NCBI RefSeq assembly: GCF_028023875.1
Contig: NZ_JAQIPB010000006.1
Location: 248,001-312,000, forward strand
DNA from: Xenophilus arseniciresistens
GTDB taxonomy: Bacteria; Pseudomonadota; Gammaproteobacteria; Burkholderiales; Burkholderiaceae_C
Length of the DNA: 64,000 bases
Reading direction: 5' to 3'
Part shown: positions 1 through 9,177 of the stretch, piece by piece
Numbering within the stretch: the first letter of the stretch is position 1
Layout: each line of letters begins with the position of its first letter
Translations under genes and position numbers: made by a program
Notes under the pieces: model-generated
What the model was told of the DNA's origin: nothing
What the model saw: only the letters and a program-made list of their open reading frames with translations
The model's database searches: none

Positions 1-2
1 CT

Positions 3-509
3 GCGCTGGCGCGCATCAGCGCCTATGTGGGCCAGGACATGGTCTTCGACAGCCTGGCTTCGGCCGCGGATGCCATGGCGGCCATCTCTACCGGCTTCGG
101 TCCGCACACGCCGGAGCAATGGCTGGCGCTTAGCACACCGATGGTGGTGCCGGCCGCGGCACGCTCGGTCGATGGCCGGGCCCGGGTGGCCGGCGCGCCG
201 GAAGCCGCACCTGCGCAAGGGCCCGTGCGGCTGCATTACGACCCGGCCATCGCGCAGCCCTTGCGGGCGATCACGCCTGAAGCGATGTCGCAGGCCGAGG
301 CCGCGGTGTGGGCCTTGTATGAGGCCATCACCGCCCCCACCTTGCTGATCCGTGGCGCCGATTCCGATCTGCTGTCGCCGGCCACTGCGGCGGCCATGCG
401 TGTGCGCGGGCCGCGGGCAAGCCTGATCGAATTCGAAGGCGTGGGTCATGCACCCACTTTCGTCACCCCTGAGCAGTGCGAGGCCGTGAGCGCCTTTCTG
501 CTGATCTGA
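3..509 (+). CDS. alpha/beta hydrolase, C-terminal part (5' end outside window)
   Basis: This is the C-terminal part of an alpha/beta-hydrolase-fold enzyme. Its beginning lies before the window, and the frame is open back to base 3. About 168 residues are visible. They end with GADSDLLSP, whose Asp is the likely acid of the catalytic triad, and GVGHAPTF, with the likely catalytic His. The nucleophile elbow is not in the window, so the substrate class cannot be stated. It stops 22 bases before relA on the same strand and may be cotranscribed with it. Confidence 0.75.
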   Translation, partial: ALARISAYVGQDMVFDSLASAADAMAAISTGFGPHTPEQWLALSTPMVVPAAARSVDGRARVAGAPEAAPAQGPVRLHYDPAIAQPLRAITPEAMSQAEAAVWALYEAITAPTLLIRGADSDLLSPATAAAMRVRGPRASLIEFEGVGHAPTFVTPEQCEAVSAFLLI

Positions 510-531
510 ATACCAAGAAGTACAACAACCG

Positions 532-2727
532 GTGTCTGAAATCTCCGAACCCGCCTTTGCCGCCCATGCCCTGTCGGTGGCCACTGCCGCCGCGCCGGTC
601 ACCGACCGCATGCTGGAGAAGGCCCGGGCCTTTGCCGTGCCGCTGATCGCGGACGAAGTGCTGGACAGCGGCGAGAACACCCTGGCCCACGCCGATGCCG
701 TGGCGGGCATCGTGGCTGCCATGGGCGGCTCCGAGGCCATGCAGGCAGCCAGCTACCTGGTCTACGCCTGCCATCACCTGAACCGGCCGCAGGAAGTCAT
801 CGCCAAGGCTTTTGGCCAGAACTTCGCGCTCCTGGCCGTGGAAACGACCAAGCTGATCCAGGTCCAGAAGCAGACGCGCCAGGCCCATTCGGGCGAAGGC
901 GGGGGTGGGCAGACCGAAAGCGTGCGCCGCATGCTGCTGGCCTTCTCGCGCGACCTGCGCGTGGTGATGTTGCGCCTGGCCTCGCGCCTGCAGACGCTGC
1001 GCTATGCGGCGTCCGTGAGAAAGCCGGTGATCGAAAGCGTGGCCCGCGAGTCGCTGGAGGTGTTCGCGCCGCTGGCCAGCCGGCTGGGCATCTGGCAGGT
1101 CAAGTGGGAGCTGGAGGATCTGTCCTTCCGTTTCCTGGAGCCCGAGACCTACAAGCTGATCGCGCGCCTGCTCGACGAGAAGCGCATCGAGCGCGAGGAG
1201 TACGTGGCGCAGTTGCGCACGCAACTGGAATCGGAGCTGCAGACCCAGGGCATCCGCGCCACCGTGCAGGGGCGGCCCAAGAACATCTACAGCATCGTCA
1301 AGAAGATGCGCGGCAAGTCGCTGGACTTCGGCCAGGTCTTCGACATCCTGGCGCTGCGCGTGATCGTGCCTGATGTGAAGGACTGCTATGCGGTGCTGGC
1401 CTGGGTGCATTCGCACTTCCAGCCCATCGTCGAGGAGTTCGACGACTACATCGCCCGCCCCAAGGCTAACGGCTACCAGTCGCTGCACACCGTGGTGCGT
1501 GATGCGCAGAGCGGGCGGCCCGATCGGCCCATCGAGATCCAGATCCGCACCGAGGAGATGCACGACCATGCCGAACACGGCGTGGCCGCGCACTGGGCCT
1601 ACAAGGAGGCCGGCCCGCGCGGCTACGCCGGCGTGTGGGCCGGCGGTGAATACGACGCCAAGATCGCCGTGCTGCGCCAGCTGCTGGCGTGGGAGCGCGA
1701 TCTTTCGCACTCGCGCCAGGGGCAGGGCCTGTTCGAGGACCGCATCTACGTGCTGACGCCCGACGCCGCCATCGTCGAGTTGCCACAGGGCGCGACGGCG
1801 GTGGACTTTGCCTACACCGTGCATACGCAGCTCGGTCATCGATGCCGTGGCGCGCGCGTGGACGGCGCCATGCTGCCGCTGAACACGCCACTGCAGAACG
1901 GCCAAACCATCGAGATCATCGCGGCGAAGGAGGGCGGTCCTTCGCGGGACTGGCTCAACCAGGATCTGGGCTATCTGGCCAGCCATCGCGCACGCGCGAA
2001 GGTGCGGGCCTGGTTCAACGCGCAGGCCACGCACGAGACGGTGGCGCGCGGGCGTGAGGCGGTCGAAAAGCTGCTGCAGCGCGAAGGTCGCACCGCCGTG
2101 AAGCTGGATGATCTGGCCACGCAGCTGGGCTTTCGCTCGGCCGATCACCTGTTCGAAGTGGTGGGCAAGGACGAGTTTTCGCTGCGCAACATCGAAAACC
2201 TGCTGCGCCCGCAAGACGCGCCCAACCCGGCGCACGAAGCGCCTTTGATCCGCAAGCCGAGCAAGGATGCGTCCGGGCGCGGTGGGGTGCTGGTGGTGGG
2301 CGTTTCCTCGCTCATGACGCAATTGGCCAAGTGCTGCAGGCCGGCGCCGCCCGACGTGATCCGCGGTTTTGTCACGCGCGGCCACGGCGTGAGCATCCAC
2401 CGCGCCGACTGCCGCAACTTCCGAACCATGGCGGCCCGCGAAGCCGAGCGCATCATCGATGTGGAATGGGGCCCTCAACGCGACAGCGGCGAAGCCGTGT
2501 ATGCCGTGGAAGTGGCGGTGGAGGCTGCGGATCGCCAGGGCCTGCTGCGTGACATCTCCGAAGTGTTCGCGCGCGAGAAGATGAACGTCATTGGCGTGCA
2601 GACCCAGTCCGTGAAGGGCACGGCGTGGATGACCTTCACGGTGGAGATCGGGCACACGGGTCGCCTGGCGCAGGTGCTCGACACGGTCTCGGGCGTCACG
2701 GGTGTTCGCTCTGCGAGAAGGCGGTGA
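532..2727 (+). CDS. relA: (p)ppGpp synthetase RelA (RSH family, hydrolase domain degenerate)
   Basis: Ribosome-associated stringent-response enzyme that transfers pyrophosphate from ATP to GTP/GDP. The 731 residues show the long-RSH order: an HD-like N-terminal domain (about 50-180), the synthetase domain (about 250-365, with RPKNIYSI and PKANGYQSLHT), TGS (about 405-465), a Cys/His zinc-finger region (LAKCCRP, HRADCRNF) and a C-terminal ACT domain. The synthetase loop reads EFDDYIARPK, the acidic EXDD form of monofunctional RelA rather than the RXKD of bifunctional SpoT. The HD dyad is missing: the region reads YACHHL. The start is GTG with a weak ribosome site (AAGAAG). The length is close to E. 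coli RelA (744 residues). Confidence 0.93.
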   Translation: MSEISEPAFAAHALSVATAAAPVTDRMLEKARAFAVPLIADEVLDSGENTLAHADAVAGIVAAMGGSEAMQAASYLVYACHHLNRPQEVIAKAFGQNFALLAVETTKLIQVQKQTRQAHSGEGGGGQTESVRRMLLAFSRDLRVVMLRLASRLQTLRYAASVRKPVIESVARESLEVFAPLASRLGIWQVKWELEDLSFRFLEPETYKLIARLLDEKRIEREEYVAQLRTQLESELQTQGIRATVQGRPKNIYSIVKKMRGKSLDFGQVFDILALRVIVPDVKDCYAVLAWVHSHFQPIVEEFDDYIARPKANGYQSLHTVVRDAQSGRPDRPIEIQIRTEEMHDHAEHGVAAHWAYKEAGPRGYAGVWAGGEYDAKIAVLRQLLAWERDLSHSRQGQGLFEDRIYVLTPDAAIVELPQGATAVDFAYTVHTQLGHRCRGARVDGAMLPLNTPLQNGQTIEIIAAKEGGPSRDWLNQDLGYLASHRARAKVRAWFNAQATHETVARGREAVEKLLQREGRTAVKLDDLATQLGFRSADHLFEVVGKDEFSLRNIENLLRPQDAPNPAHEAPLIRKPSKDASGRGGVLVVGVSSLMTQLAKCCRPAPPDVIRGFVTRGHGVSIHRADCRNFRTMAAREAERIIDVEWGPQRDSGEAVYAVEVAVEAADRQGLLRDISEVFAREKMNVIGVQTQSVKGTAWMTFTVEIGHTGRLAQVLDTVSGVTGVRSARRR

Positions 2728-2772
2728 GAAAGCGTCAATTTCTCTGCTATCATTGCTGTCTCGAACAAATTC

Positions 2773-2849
2773 AGGCGCGTAGCTCAGCTGGTTAGAGCAC
2801 CACCTTGACATGGTGGGGGTCGTTGGTTCGAGTCCAATCGCGCCTACCA
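2773..2849 (+). tRNA. tRNA-Val (GAC)
   Basis: A 77-base cloverleaf. The 7-bp acceptor AGGCGCG/CGCGCCT is followed by A and an encoded CCA. The anticodon stem-loop is CCACC-TTGACAT-GGTGG with anticodon GAC, and the T loop is TTCGAGT. A possible -10 (TATCAT, 2748-2753) lies just upstream, so the tRNA may have its own promoter after relA. Confidence 0.96.
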
Positions 2850-2862
2850 ACTAACCATTGGT

Positions 2863-2902
2863 AAAAAAGCCTTCCAGATCCTCGGTCTGGAAGGCTTTTT
2901 CT
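2863..2902 (+). terminator. Rho-independent terminator of tRNA-Val
   Basis: An 11-bp perfect stem, AGCCTTCCAGA (2868-2878) with TCTGGAAGGCT (2886-2896), with a 7-base loop and followed by TTTTC TTTT. The A-run before the stem makes it partly bidirectional. Confidence 0.9.
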
Positions 2903-3013
2903 TTTGGCGGATGCGGCGATTTGCACGCCATGAAGCCGAACAGGGGATGGGGCTGGCCTGGGCTCTGTGGTACGTTCAGTGCTGGTAACGACTTTTTTCA
3001 GGAACTGGCACCC

Positions 3014-3397
3014 ATGGGTCCCGACGACGAGGAAATGCGTGCGAAGGCAGCGGCCGGATCCGTGCATGAGCGCTGGGTGTCCGCGCTTGCGCAGCAGGCC
3101 CCTCTGGAGTTCGCGCGCGTGGTGTACGGACTGGGCGATTGCGCGCATGGCCGGCTCGATACGACAGTGGCCTTGGCGGTACGGCAGGCACAGGAGCAGG
3201 GCTCGCAAGTCACCCGTGAGCGGGCCGAGCAGCGGGCCCGTGCCTACTTGCCAGTCTTGGGGCGTGCGCACTGTCCGCGCTGCTGGGTGTTGCACGGCGC
3301 CAAGAATCTGCTGCAGATGACGCCGGCCAGAGCGGGTCATGGCCTCGAGACTGCACGCTGCGCCCATTGCGACGCCGAGTACGTGAATGCGCCCTGA
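3014..3397 (+). CDS. small Cys4 (zinc-ribbon-like) protein of unknown function
   Basis: I do not recognise this 127-residue protein. The frame is open further upstream, but the earlier part covers the tRNA terminator, so I place the start at ATG 3014 behind CAGGAA. The protein is mostly helical, with HERWVSALAQQ and a central Arg/Glu-rich helix. It ends with HCPRCWVLHG and, about 30 residues on, RCAHCDAEY: two CxxC pairs that would suit one structural zinc. It sits alone between tRNA-Val and phaR. A nucleic-acid or protein-binding role is only a guess from the zinc ribbon. Confidence 0.65.
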   Translation: MGPDDEEMRAKAAAGSVHERWVSALAQQAPLEFARVVYGLGDCAHGRLDTTVALAVRQAQEQGSQVTRERAEQRARAYLPVLGRAHCPRCWVLHGAKNLLQMTPARAGHGLETARCAHCDAEYVNAP

Positions 3398-3485
3398 ATG
3401 CTCAGGGTAAACCTTGGCGCAGTGCAGCAATGCGCCTTCCTAGAATGATTTTCGTGACTGACCCCGCGTGTCGAGGAGTGTTGTA

Positions 3486-4019
3486 GTGCAGAGCAAAAAG
3501 GCCGCTTCCAAATCGCCGATTCGCGTGATCAAGAAGTATCCGAACCGCCGGCTCTACGACACCGACGCCTCTGCGTACATCACCCTGGCAGAGGTGAAGC
3601 AGCTCGTGATGGAGGGCGCTGCCTTCGTGGTGCGCGACGCCAAAAGCGGGGACGACCTGACACGCAGCATCCTGCTGCAGATCATTCTGGAAGAAGAGGC
3701 GGGCGGTGCGCCCATGTTCACCGAACAGGCCCTGGCCGGCATCATCCGCTTCTACGGGCATGCCATGCAGAGCGTGATGGGGCCTTACCTGGAGAAGAAC
3801 ATCCAGGCCATGGCAGAACTCCAGAGACACATGGCACAAAGCGCTCAGCCGCTGACGCCCGAGATGTGGGCCCAGTTCCTGACGATGCAATCGCCCATGC
3901 TCCAGGGGGCTCTGGGCAGTTATGCCGAGCAGTCCAAAACCATGTTCACGCAACTGCAGGAACAGATGCAGAAGAACACCGAACAGGTGTTGGGTGCTTT
4001 CGGCATCAAACGTCCCTGA
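3486..4019 (+). CDS. phaR: polyhydroxyalkanoate synthesis repressor PhaR
   Basis: DNA-binding regulator that represses phasin and PHA genes and is released by binding polymer granules. The N-terminal PHB/PHA accumulation regulator domain is clear (about residues 11-70: [25 protein letters not shown]). It is followed by the PHB_acc segment [19 protein letters not shown] and a Gln/Met-rich tail likely to form coiled coil. GTG 3486 is chosen because GAGGAG at 3473-3478 is spaced 7 bases from it; an upstream in-frame GTG at 3468 would start before that site. A -10-like TAGAAT (3441-3446) lies upstream. Length is 177 aa. Confidence 0.92.
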   Translation: MQSKKAASKSPIRVIKKYPNRRLYDTDASAYITLAEVKQLVMEGAAFVVRDAKSGDDLTRSILLQIILEEEAGGAPMFTEQALAGIIRFYGHAMQSVMGPYLEKNIQAMAELQRHMAQSAQPLTPEMWAQFLTMQSPMLQGALGSYAEQSKTMFTQLQEQMQKNTEQVLGAFGIKRP

Positions 4020-4078
4020 ATCGCGGCTTGCCGTCCATGCCGTGCACCGGGGCGCGGCGGAACTGGGACAATCGCGGG

Positions 4079-5467
4079 ATGAGCGATGTAGCCACTCCCG
4101 AACGAAGCCAGGTCGTCCCACGCGTGGGCTTCGTCAGTCTTGGATGCCCCAAGGCCTTGACCGATTCCGAACTGATCCTGACGCAACTGAGCGCCGAGGG
4201 TTATCAGACTTCAAAGACTTTCGAAGGTGCCGATCTCGTGATCGTCAACACCTGCGGCTTCATCGATGACGCCGTGCGTGAAAGCCTGGACACCATCGGC
4301 GAGGCACTGGCCGAGAACGGCCGTGTGATCGTGACGGGTTGCCTGGGCGCCAAGTCAGGTGAAGACGGCGGCAACCTGGTGCGTCAGATGCACCCCAGCG
4401 TGCTGGCCGTGACCGGCCCGCATGCCACGCAGGAAGTGATGGATGCGGTGCATGCCAACCTGCCCAAGCCGCACGACCCCTTTGTGGACCTCGTGCCTCC
4501 CATGGGCATCAAACTGACGCCCAAGCACTATGCCTACTTGAAGATCAGCGAAGGGTGCAACCATCGCTGCACCTTCTGCATCATTCCGTCCATGCGCGGC
4601 GACCTGGTGTCCCGGCCGGTGGGCGACGTGCTGAAAGAGGCCAGGGCGCTGTTCGAGGGTGGGGTGAAGGAGCTTCTGGTGATCAGCCAGGACACCTCGG
4701 CCTATGGCGTGGACGTGAAGTACCGCATGGGCTTCTGGGATGGCAAGCCGGTCAAGACGCGCATGCTGGAGCTGGTTCGCACCTTGGGCGAGATTGCGGA
4801 GCCCTATGGGGCTTGGGTGCGTCTGCATTACGTCTACCCCTATCCGAGCGTGGACGAAGTGATCCCGCTGATGGCCGAGGGGCGGGTGCTGCCGTACCTG
4901 GATGTGCCGCTTCAACACAGTCATCCGGATGTGCTGCGTCGCATGAAGCGCCCTGCGAGTGGAGAGAAGAACCTCGAGCGCATTCTGCGTTGGCGCGAGC
5001 AGTGCCCCGAACTGGTGATCCGCAGCACTTTCATTGCCGGGTTCCCGGGCGAAACGGAAGCCGAGTTCGAGCATCTGCTGGACTTCATCCGTGAGGCAGG
5101 CATCGATCGTGCAGGATGCTTTGCCTACAGTCCCGTGGAGGGTGCCACTGCGAATGCGTTGCCGGGCATGCTGCCCGAGGCCGAGCGCGAAGCGCGTCGC
5201 GCCCGCTTCATGCAGGTGGCCGAGGCGGTCTCGACGGAGCGGCTCAAGCGCCGCATCGGTGCGCAGATGCAGGTATTGGTGGATTCGGCGCCGGCGCTGG
5301 GCCGCAAGGGTGGGGTGGGGCGCAGCTATGCCGATGCGCCGGAGATCGACGGCGTGGTGCGCCTCCTGCCGCCCGAGAAGATCAGCAAGCAACTGCGCGT
5401 GGGCGAGTTCACGCGTGTGCGCATCGTGGGCACCGAAGGCCACGATCTGGTGGCCGTGCCGATCTGA
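4079..5467 (+). CDS. rimO: ribosomal protein S12 methylthiotransferase RimO
   Basis: Radical-SAM enzyme that adds a methylthio group to the conserved Asp of ribosomal protein S12. The order is an N-terminal UPF0004 domain with three Cys (SLGCPKA, NTCGF, TGCLGA) for the auxiliary 4Fe-4S cluster, then the radical SAM motif CNHRCTFC with cysteines at 160, 164 and 167, then a C-terminal TRAM domain. The frame is open upstream through phaR, but ATG 4079 ([11 protein letters not shown]) gives the family length of 462 aa. The gene ends at a bidirectional terminator shared with the facing tRNA-Leu. Confidence 0.95.
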   Translation: MSDVATPERSQVVPRVGFVSLGCPKALTDSELILTQLSAEGYQTSKTFEGADLVIVNTCGFIDDAVRESLDTIGEALAENGRVIVTGCLGAKSGEDGGNLVRQMHPSVLAVTGPHATQEVMDAVHANLPKPHDPFVDLVPPMGIKLTPKHYAYLKISEGCNHRCTFCIIPSMRGDLVSRPVGDVLKEARALFEGGVKELLVISQDTSAYGVDVKYRMGFWDGKPVKTRMLELVRTLGEIAEPYGAWVRLHYVYPYPSVDEVIPLMAEGRVLPYLDVPLQHSHPDVLRRMKRPASGEKNLERILRWREQCPELVIRSTFIAGFPGETEAEFEHLLDFIREAGIDRAGCFAYSPVEGATANALPGMLPEAEREARRARFMQVAEAVSTERLKRRIGAQMQVLVDSAPALGRKGGVGRSYADAPEIDGVVRLLPPEKISKQLRVGEFTRVRIVGTEGHDLVAVPI

Positions 5468-5561
5468 GGCCAGGAAGATATGGAGCGCTGTGGCCGGGAG
5501 GAAGGCTGCAGCGTCATCCTCATGCTGGCGGTGCAGCAAGCCCCACAAATGCGCAGACAAG

Positions 5562-5595
5562 AAAAAAGCCACCGGAAACCGGTGGCTTTTTCTTT
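5562..5595. terminator. bidirectional terminator between rimO and tRNA-Leu copy 1
   Basis: A perfect 12-bp stem, AAAAGCCACCGG (5564-5575) with CCGGTGGCTTTT (5579-5590), with loop AAA and A/T runs on both sides. It can stop rimO transcription on the plus strand and tRNA-Leu transcription on the minus strand. Confidence 0.9.
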
Positions 5596-5596
5596 A

Positions 5597-5681
<85 letters not shown>

Positions 5682-5729
5682 ATGAAAAAAAGAGCTTGGT
5701 CTTTTCTTCTGTGTTTCAGCAAGCCTTAG

Positions 5730-5757
5730 ATCATAGCACAGGAAAAATTGTCATCAA
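5730..5757 (-). promoter_or_regulatory. sigma70-type promoter of tRNA-Leu copy 1
   Basis: On the minus strand, TTGATG (5757-5752), a 16-bp spacer and TATGAT (5735-5730), about 50 bases before the mature tRNA 5' end. The surrounding AT-rich sequence has no other coding explanation. Confidence 0.6.
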
Positions 5758-5865
5758 CAAATTTTCTTGCGTTCAGAGCAATGTGCCTTTGACCGGGCCC
5801 TGCTTGCGTTCGCACGCGTTCTGTTCTGAAGTTCTGCTTCTGGGCGGCGAATGCCGCGTCGAGGC

Positions 5866-5900
5866 GTTAAAAAAGCCACCGCACATGCCGGTAGCTTTCT
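5866..5900 (-). terminator. terminator of tRNA-Leu copy 2
   Basis: Read on the minus strand: AAAGCTACCGG, a short loop, CGGTGGCTTT and a T-run. The stem has one mismatch. It resembles the terminator of copy 1 (both contain AAAGCCACCG on the plus strand), which suggests the duplication took the terminator along. Confidence 0.75.
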
Positions 5901-5908
5901 GTCTTGTT

Positions 5909-5993
<85 letters not shown>

Positions 5994-6055
5994 CTCACAC
6001 AACTGATCGACCGCTTGGTTTTTCAGTTATGTTCTGTGTTTCAGAACAGAAGGTG

Positions 6056-6064
6056 ATCATATCA
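6056..6064 (-). promoter_or_regulatory. extended -10 of tRNA-Leu copy 2
   Basis: The minus strand reads TGATATGAT (6064-6056), an extended -10 with the same TATGATC core as copy 1. No good -35 is seen, because that position falls in the first codons of rnr. Both tRNA leaders also share CTGAAACACAGAA. Confidence 0.45.
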
Positions 6065-6069
6065 AAAGT

Positions 6070-8343
6070 TTGGCTCCCTCCGGCTCCCTGCTGGAAGAAT
6101 TTGAAGGGACGGTCCTTGGTCATCGCGACGGTCACGGCTTCGTGCAGCGCGATGACGGTGAGGCCGACGTCTACCTGCCTCCCAACGAGATGCGAGCCGT
6201 CCTGCACAAGGACCGCGTCAAGGCGCGCGTGGTGCGCCTGGATCGGCGCGGTCGCCCGGAGGGCCGCGTGGTTGAAATCGTGGAGCGCCCTGAGCAGCCG
6301 CTGATCGGCCGGCTGCTGCATGAAGGCGGCATCTGGCTGGTGGCGCCGGAAGACAAGCGCTACGGTCAGGACGTGCTCATTCCCAAGGGGGCGACCGGCA
6401 CGGCTAAGACAGGTCAGGTGGTGGTCGTGCAACTGACCGAGCCGCCCGCCCTTTACGGCCAGCCCGTGGGCCGCGTGACGGAGGTGCTCGGGGAGATTGA
6501 CGATCCCGGCATGGAGATCGAGATCGCCGTGCGCAAGTACGGTGTGCCCCACGAATTTTCCGAGGCTTGCCTGCTTGAGGCGAGGGCCCTGCCCGACAAG
6601 GTGCGTGCTGCCGACAAGCGCAACCGCGTGGACCTCACGGACGTGCCCCTGGTCACGATCGATGGCGAGGATGCGCGCGACTTCGACGACGCCGTCTACT
6701 GCGAGCCCATGAAGATCGGCCGCGGCCGATCCGCCAAGAACGGCTGGCGCCTGCTGGTGGCCATCGCCGACGTCAGCGCCTACGTGAAGACCGGTTCGCC
6801 CATCGACATCGATGCCTACGACCGGGCCACCAGCGTGTACTTCCCGCGACGCGTCATTCCCATGCTGCCCGAGAAGCTGTCGAACGGCCTGTGCTCGCTG
6901 AACCCGGAAGTGGAGCGTCTGTGCATGGTCTGCGACATGGTGATCAGCGCGGCGGGCGACATCGAGGCCTATCAGTTCTATCCCGCCGTGATGTGGAGCC
7001 ATGCGCGCTTCACGTACACCGAAGTCGCGGCCATTCTGGCGAACACGCGCGGCCCCGAGGCCGCCCGACGCAAGGAGCGTGTGCAGGATCTGCTGAACCT
7101 GGCAGACGTGTACCGCGCACTGCTGGGTCAGCGCGCCCGCCGCGGCGCGGTGGATTTCGAGACCACCGAAACGCAGATCGTGTGCGATGACGCCGGCCGC
7201 ATCGAGAAGATCGTGCCGCGGGTGCGGACCGAGGCACACCGCCTGATCGAGGAGGCCATGCTGGCGGCCAATGTCTGCAGTGCGGACTTCATCGCGCAGG
7301 GCAAGCATCCGGGGCTGTTCCGCGTGCACGAGGGCCCCACGCCCGAGAAGAAAGAGATCCTGCGCAATTACCTGCGTGCGATGGGTGTGGGCATGTCCAT
7401 CAGCGACGAGCCGCATCCCTCCGAGTTCCAGGCCATCGCCGAGGCGACGAAGGAGCGCCCGGACGCGCAGCAGATCCACACCATGCTGCTGCGCTCCATG
7501 CAGCAAGCCATCTACACGCCGATCAACAGCGGCCACTTCGGTCTGGCCTACGAGGCCTACACACACTTCACGAGCCCGATCCGGCGCTATCCGGACCTGC
7601 TCGTGCACCGCGTGATCAAGGCCATCCTGGGCAAGACGCGCTACCAGTTGCCCTTGCTGCCCACGCCCGGCGAGGCCCACGCCAAGCTGGCCAAGCGCCT
7701 GGCGGCGCGCGTGAAAGCGCCGACCGCGCGGCTGGCCAAACCCGCGGGCGGCACGCCCAAGGACATCCAGGGCTGGGAAGCAGCGGGATTGCATTGCAGC
7801 GCCAACGAACGTCGCGCCGACGAGGCCAGCCGCGACGTGGAAGCCTGGCTCAAGTGCAAGTACATGCGCGAGCATCTGGGCGAGGAGTACGGCGGCCTTG
7901 TGACGGCGGTGACCACCTTTGGCATCTTCGTGACGCTGGACGCCATGTATGTGGAGGGGCTGGTCCACATCACCGAGCTGGGCGGGGAGTACTTCAAGTT
8001 CGACGAGGCGCGCCAGGAGTTGCGCGGCGAGCGCACCGGCATCCGCTATGCCATTGGCAGCCGTGTGCGGGTGCAGGTGAGCCGTGTCGACCTGGATGGT
8101 CGCAAGATCGATTTCCGTCTGGTGCGCGATGGAGAGGAACTGGCAGCGCGAGCGCTGCGGGACAAGGGTATTGCGCCGCCTTCGGGTGTGCCGCTGAAGG
8201 CGTCGGACAAGAAGCGCCAGTCGCGCAGCAAGGCGCGCGATGCCGATGCCAAGCGCGCGGTGTCGCCGGTGCAGGCGCTCAAGGCTGCGGTCAAGACCGC
8301 TGCGGGCAAGATGCGCAACAAGAAGAAGGGGCCGCGCGCCTGA
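6070..8343 (+). CDS. rnr: ribonuclease R
   Basis: Processive 3'-5' exoribonuclease that degrades structured RNA. The 757 residues show an N-terminal OB/cold-shock region ([14 protein letters not shown]), the RNB catalytic domain with [11 protein letters not shown] providing the metal-binding Asp cluster, a C-terminal S1 domain ([16 protein letters not shown]... GLVHITEL) and a Lys/Arg-rich tail. The start is uncertain. No ATG or GTG is in frame near the N-terminus, so TTG 6070 is used, but AAGGTG (6050-6055) lies 14 bases away, a long spacing. The region also carries the divergent tRNA-Leu promoter. Confidence 0.93.
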   Translation: MAPSGSLLEEFEGTVLGHRDGHGFVQRDDGEADVYLPPNEMRAVLHKDRVKARVVRLDRRGRPEGRVVEIVERPEQPLIGRLLHEGGIWLVAPEDKRYGQDVLIPKGATGTAKTGQVVVVQLTEPPALYGQPVGRVTEVLGEIDDPGMEIEIAVRKYGVPHEFSEACLLEARALPDKVRAADKRNRVDLTDVPLVTIDGEDARDFDDAVYCEPMKIGRGRSAKNGWRLLVAIADVSAYVKTGSPIDIDAYDRATSVYFPRRVIPMLPEKLSNGLCSLNPEVERLCMVCDMVISAAGDIEAYQFYPAVMWSHARFTYTEVAAILANTRGPEAARRKERVQDLLNLADVYRALLGQRARRGAVDFETTETQIVCDDAGRIEKIVPRVRTEAHRLIEEAMLAANVCSADFIAQGKHPGLFRVHEGPTPEKKEILRNYLRAMGVGMSISDEPHPSEFQAIAEATKERPDAQQIHTMLLRSMQQAIYTPINSGHFGLAYEAYTHFTSPIRRYPDLLVHRVIKAILGKTRYQLPLLPTPGEAHAKLAKRLAARVKAPTARLAKPAGGTPKDIQGWEAAGLHCSANERRADEASRDVEAWLKCKYMREHLGEEYGGLVTAVTTFGIFVTLDAMYVEGLVHITELGGEYFKFDEARQELRGERTGIRYAIGSRVRVQVSRVDLDGRKIDFRLVRDGEELAARALRDKGIAPPSGVPLKASDKKRQSRSKARDADAKRAVSPVQALKAAVKTAAGKMRNKKKGPRA

Positions 8344-8378
8344 ATTGCGCCGCGCCCGTTCCACAAAAGAAATTCACC

Positions 8379-9143
8379 ATGACAGACAACAAGAAGACTT
8401 CCCGCGTTGCGATCGTGACGGGCGCCGGCACCGGCATTGGCCGCGCGGCCGCGCTGGCACTGCTGGCCGATGGCTGGACAGTGGCCCTGGCCGGTCGCCG
8501 GCTCGAGCCGCTGGAGGCGGTGGCCGATGAGTCCGGCGCCGGCGCGCGCGTTTTCGTCGTGCCCACCGACGTGGCCCACCAGCCTTCGGTGGCTTCACTC
8601 TTTGCCGCTGTGGTTGAGCGCTGCGGCCGGGTCGATCTGCTGTTCAACAATGCGGGCGTCAGCAATCCCCCCGGACCCTTCGAGGACTGGACCGCCGACC
8701 AGTGGAAGGGCGTGGTCGACATCAACCTCAACGGCATGTTCTATTGCCTGCAGCAGGCCTTTCGCACGATGAAGGCGCAGTCGCCGCGCGGTGGGCGCAT
8801 CATCAACAACGGCTCCATTTCAGCGACCACGCCGCGGCCCAACTCGGAGGCCTATACGGCCACCAAGCATGCCGTGGAAGGCCTGACCAAGACGGCTTCG
8901 CTGGATGGCCGCAAGTGGGACATCGCAGTGGGCCAGATCGACGTGGGCAACGCCATGACCGAACTGGCCGCGCGCATGGCCAAGGGCGTGCCGCAAGCCA
9001 ACGGCGAGATTGCCGTGGAACCCATGATGGACGTGAAGATCGTCGGCCAGTCCGTGCTCTACATGGCCAACCTGCCGCTGGAGGCCAATGTGCTCTTCCA
9101 CACGGTGATGGCAACCAAGATGCCTTTCGTGGGCCGCGGGTAA
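8379..9143 (+). CDS. short-chain dehydrogenase/reductase
   Basis: NAD(P)-dependent SDR of 254 aa. The Rossmann motif TGAGTGIG (residues 14-21), the NNAG motif and the active-site YTATK (Tyr159, Lys163) with an upstream NNGSIS serine are all present. The substrate cannot be predicted from these motifs. The gene follows rnr by 35 bases. A short GC-rich repeat-like stretch (about 9150-9177) separates it from the converging nnr gene. Confidence 0.9.
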   Translation: MTDNKKTSRVAIVTGAGTGIGRAAALALLADGWTVALAGRRLEPLEAVADESGAGARVFVVPTDVAHQPSVASLFAAVVERCGRVDLLFNNAGVSNPPGPFEDWTADQWKGVVDINLNGMFYCLQQAFRTMKAQSPRGGRIINNGSISATTPRPNSEAYTATKHAVEGLTKTASLDGRKWDIAVGQIDVGNAMTELAARMAKGVPQANGEIAVEPMMDVKIVGQSVLYMANLPLEANVLFHTVMATKMPFVGRG

Positions 9144-9177
9144 GGGCAGCCCCCCTCGAGCGAAGCGGCCCTCGGAT

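Noticed and set aside
463-2850. A 795-codon open frame on the minus strand opposite relA
   Set aside because: Its translation is His/Arg/Gln-rich with no family motifs and lies antisense to a well-supported gene and a tRNA; long antisense frames are common at this GC content.
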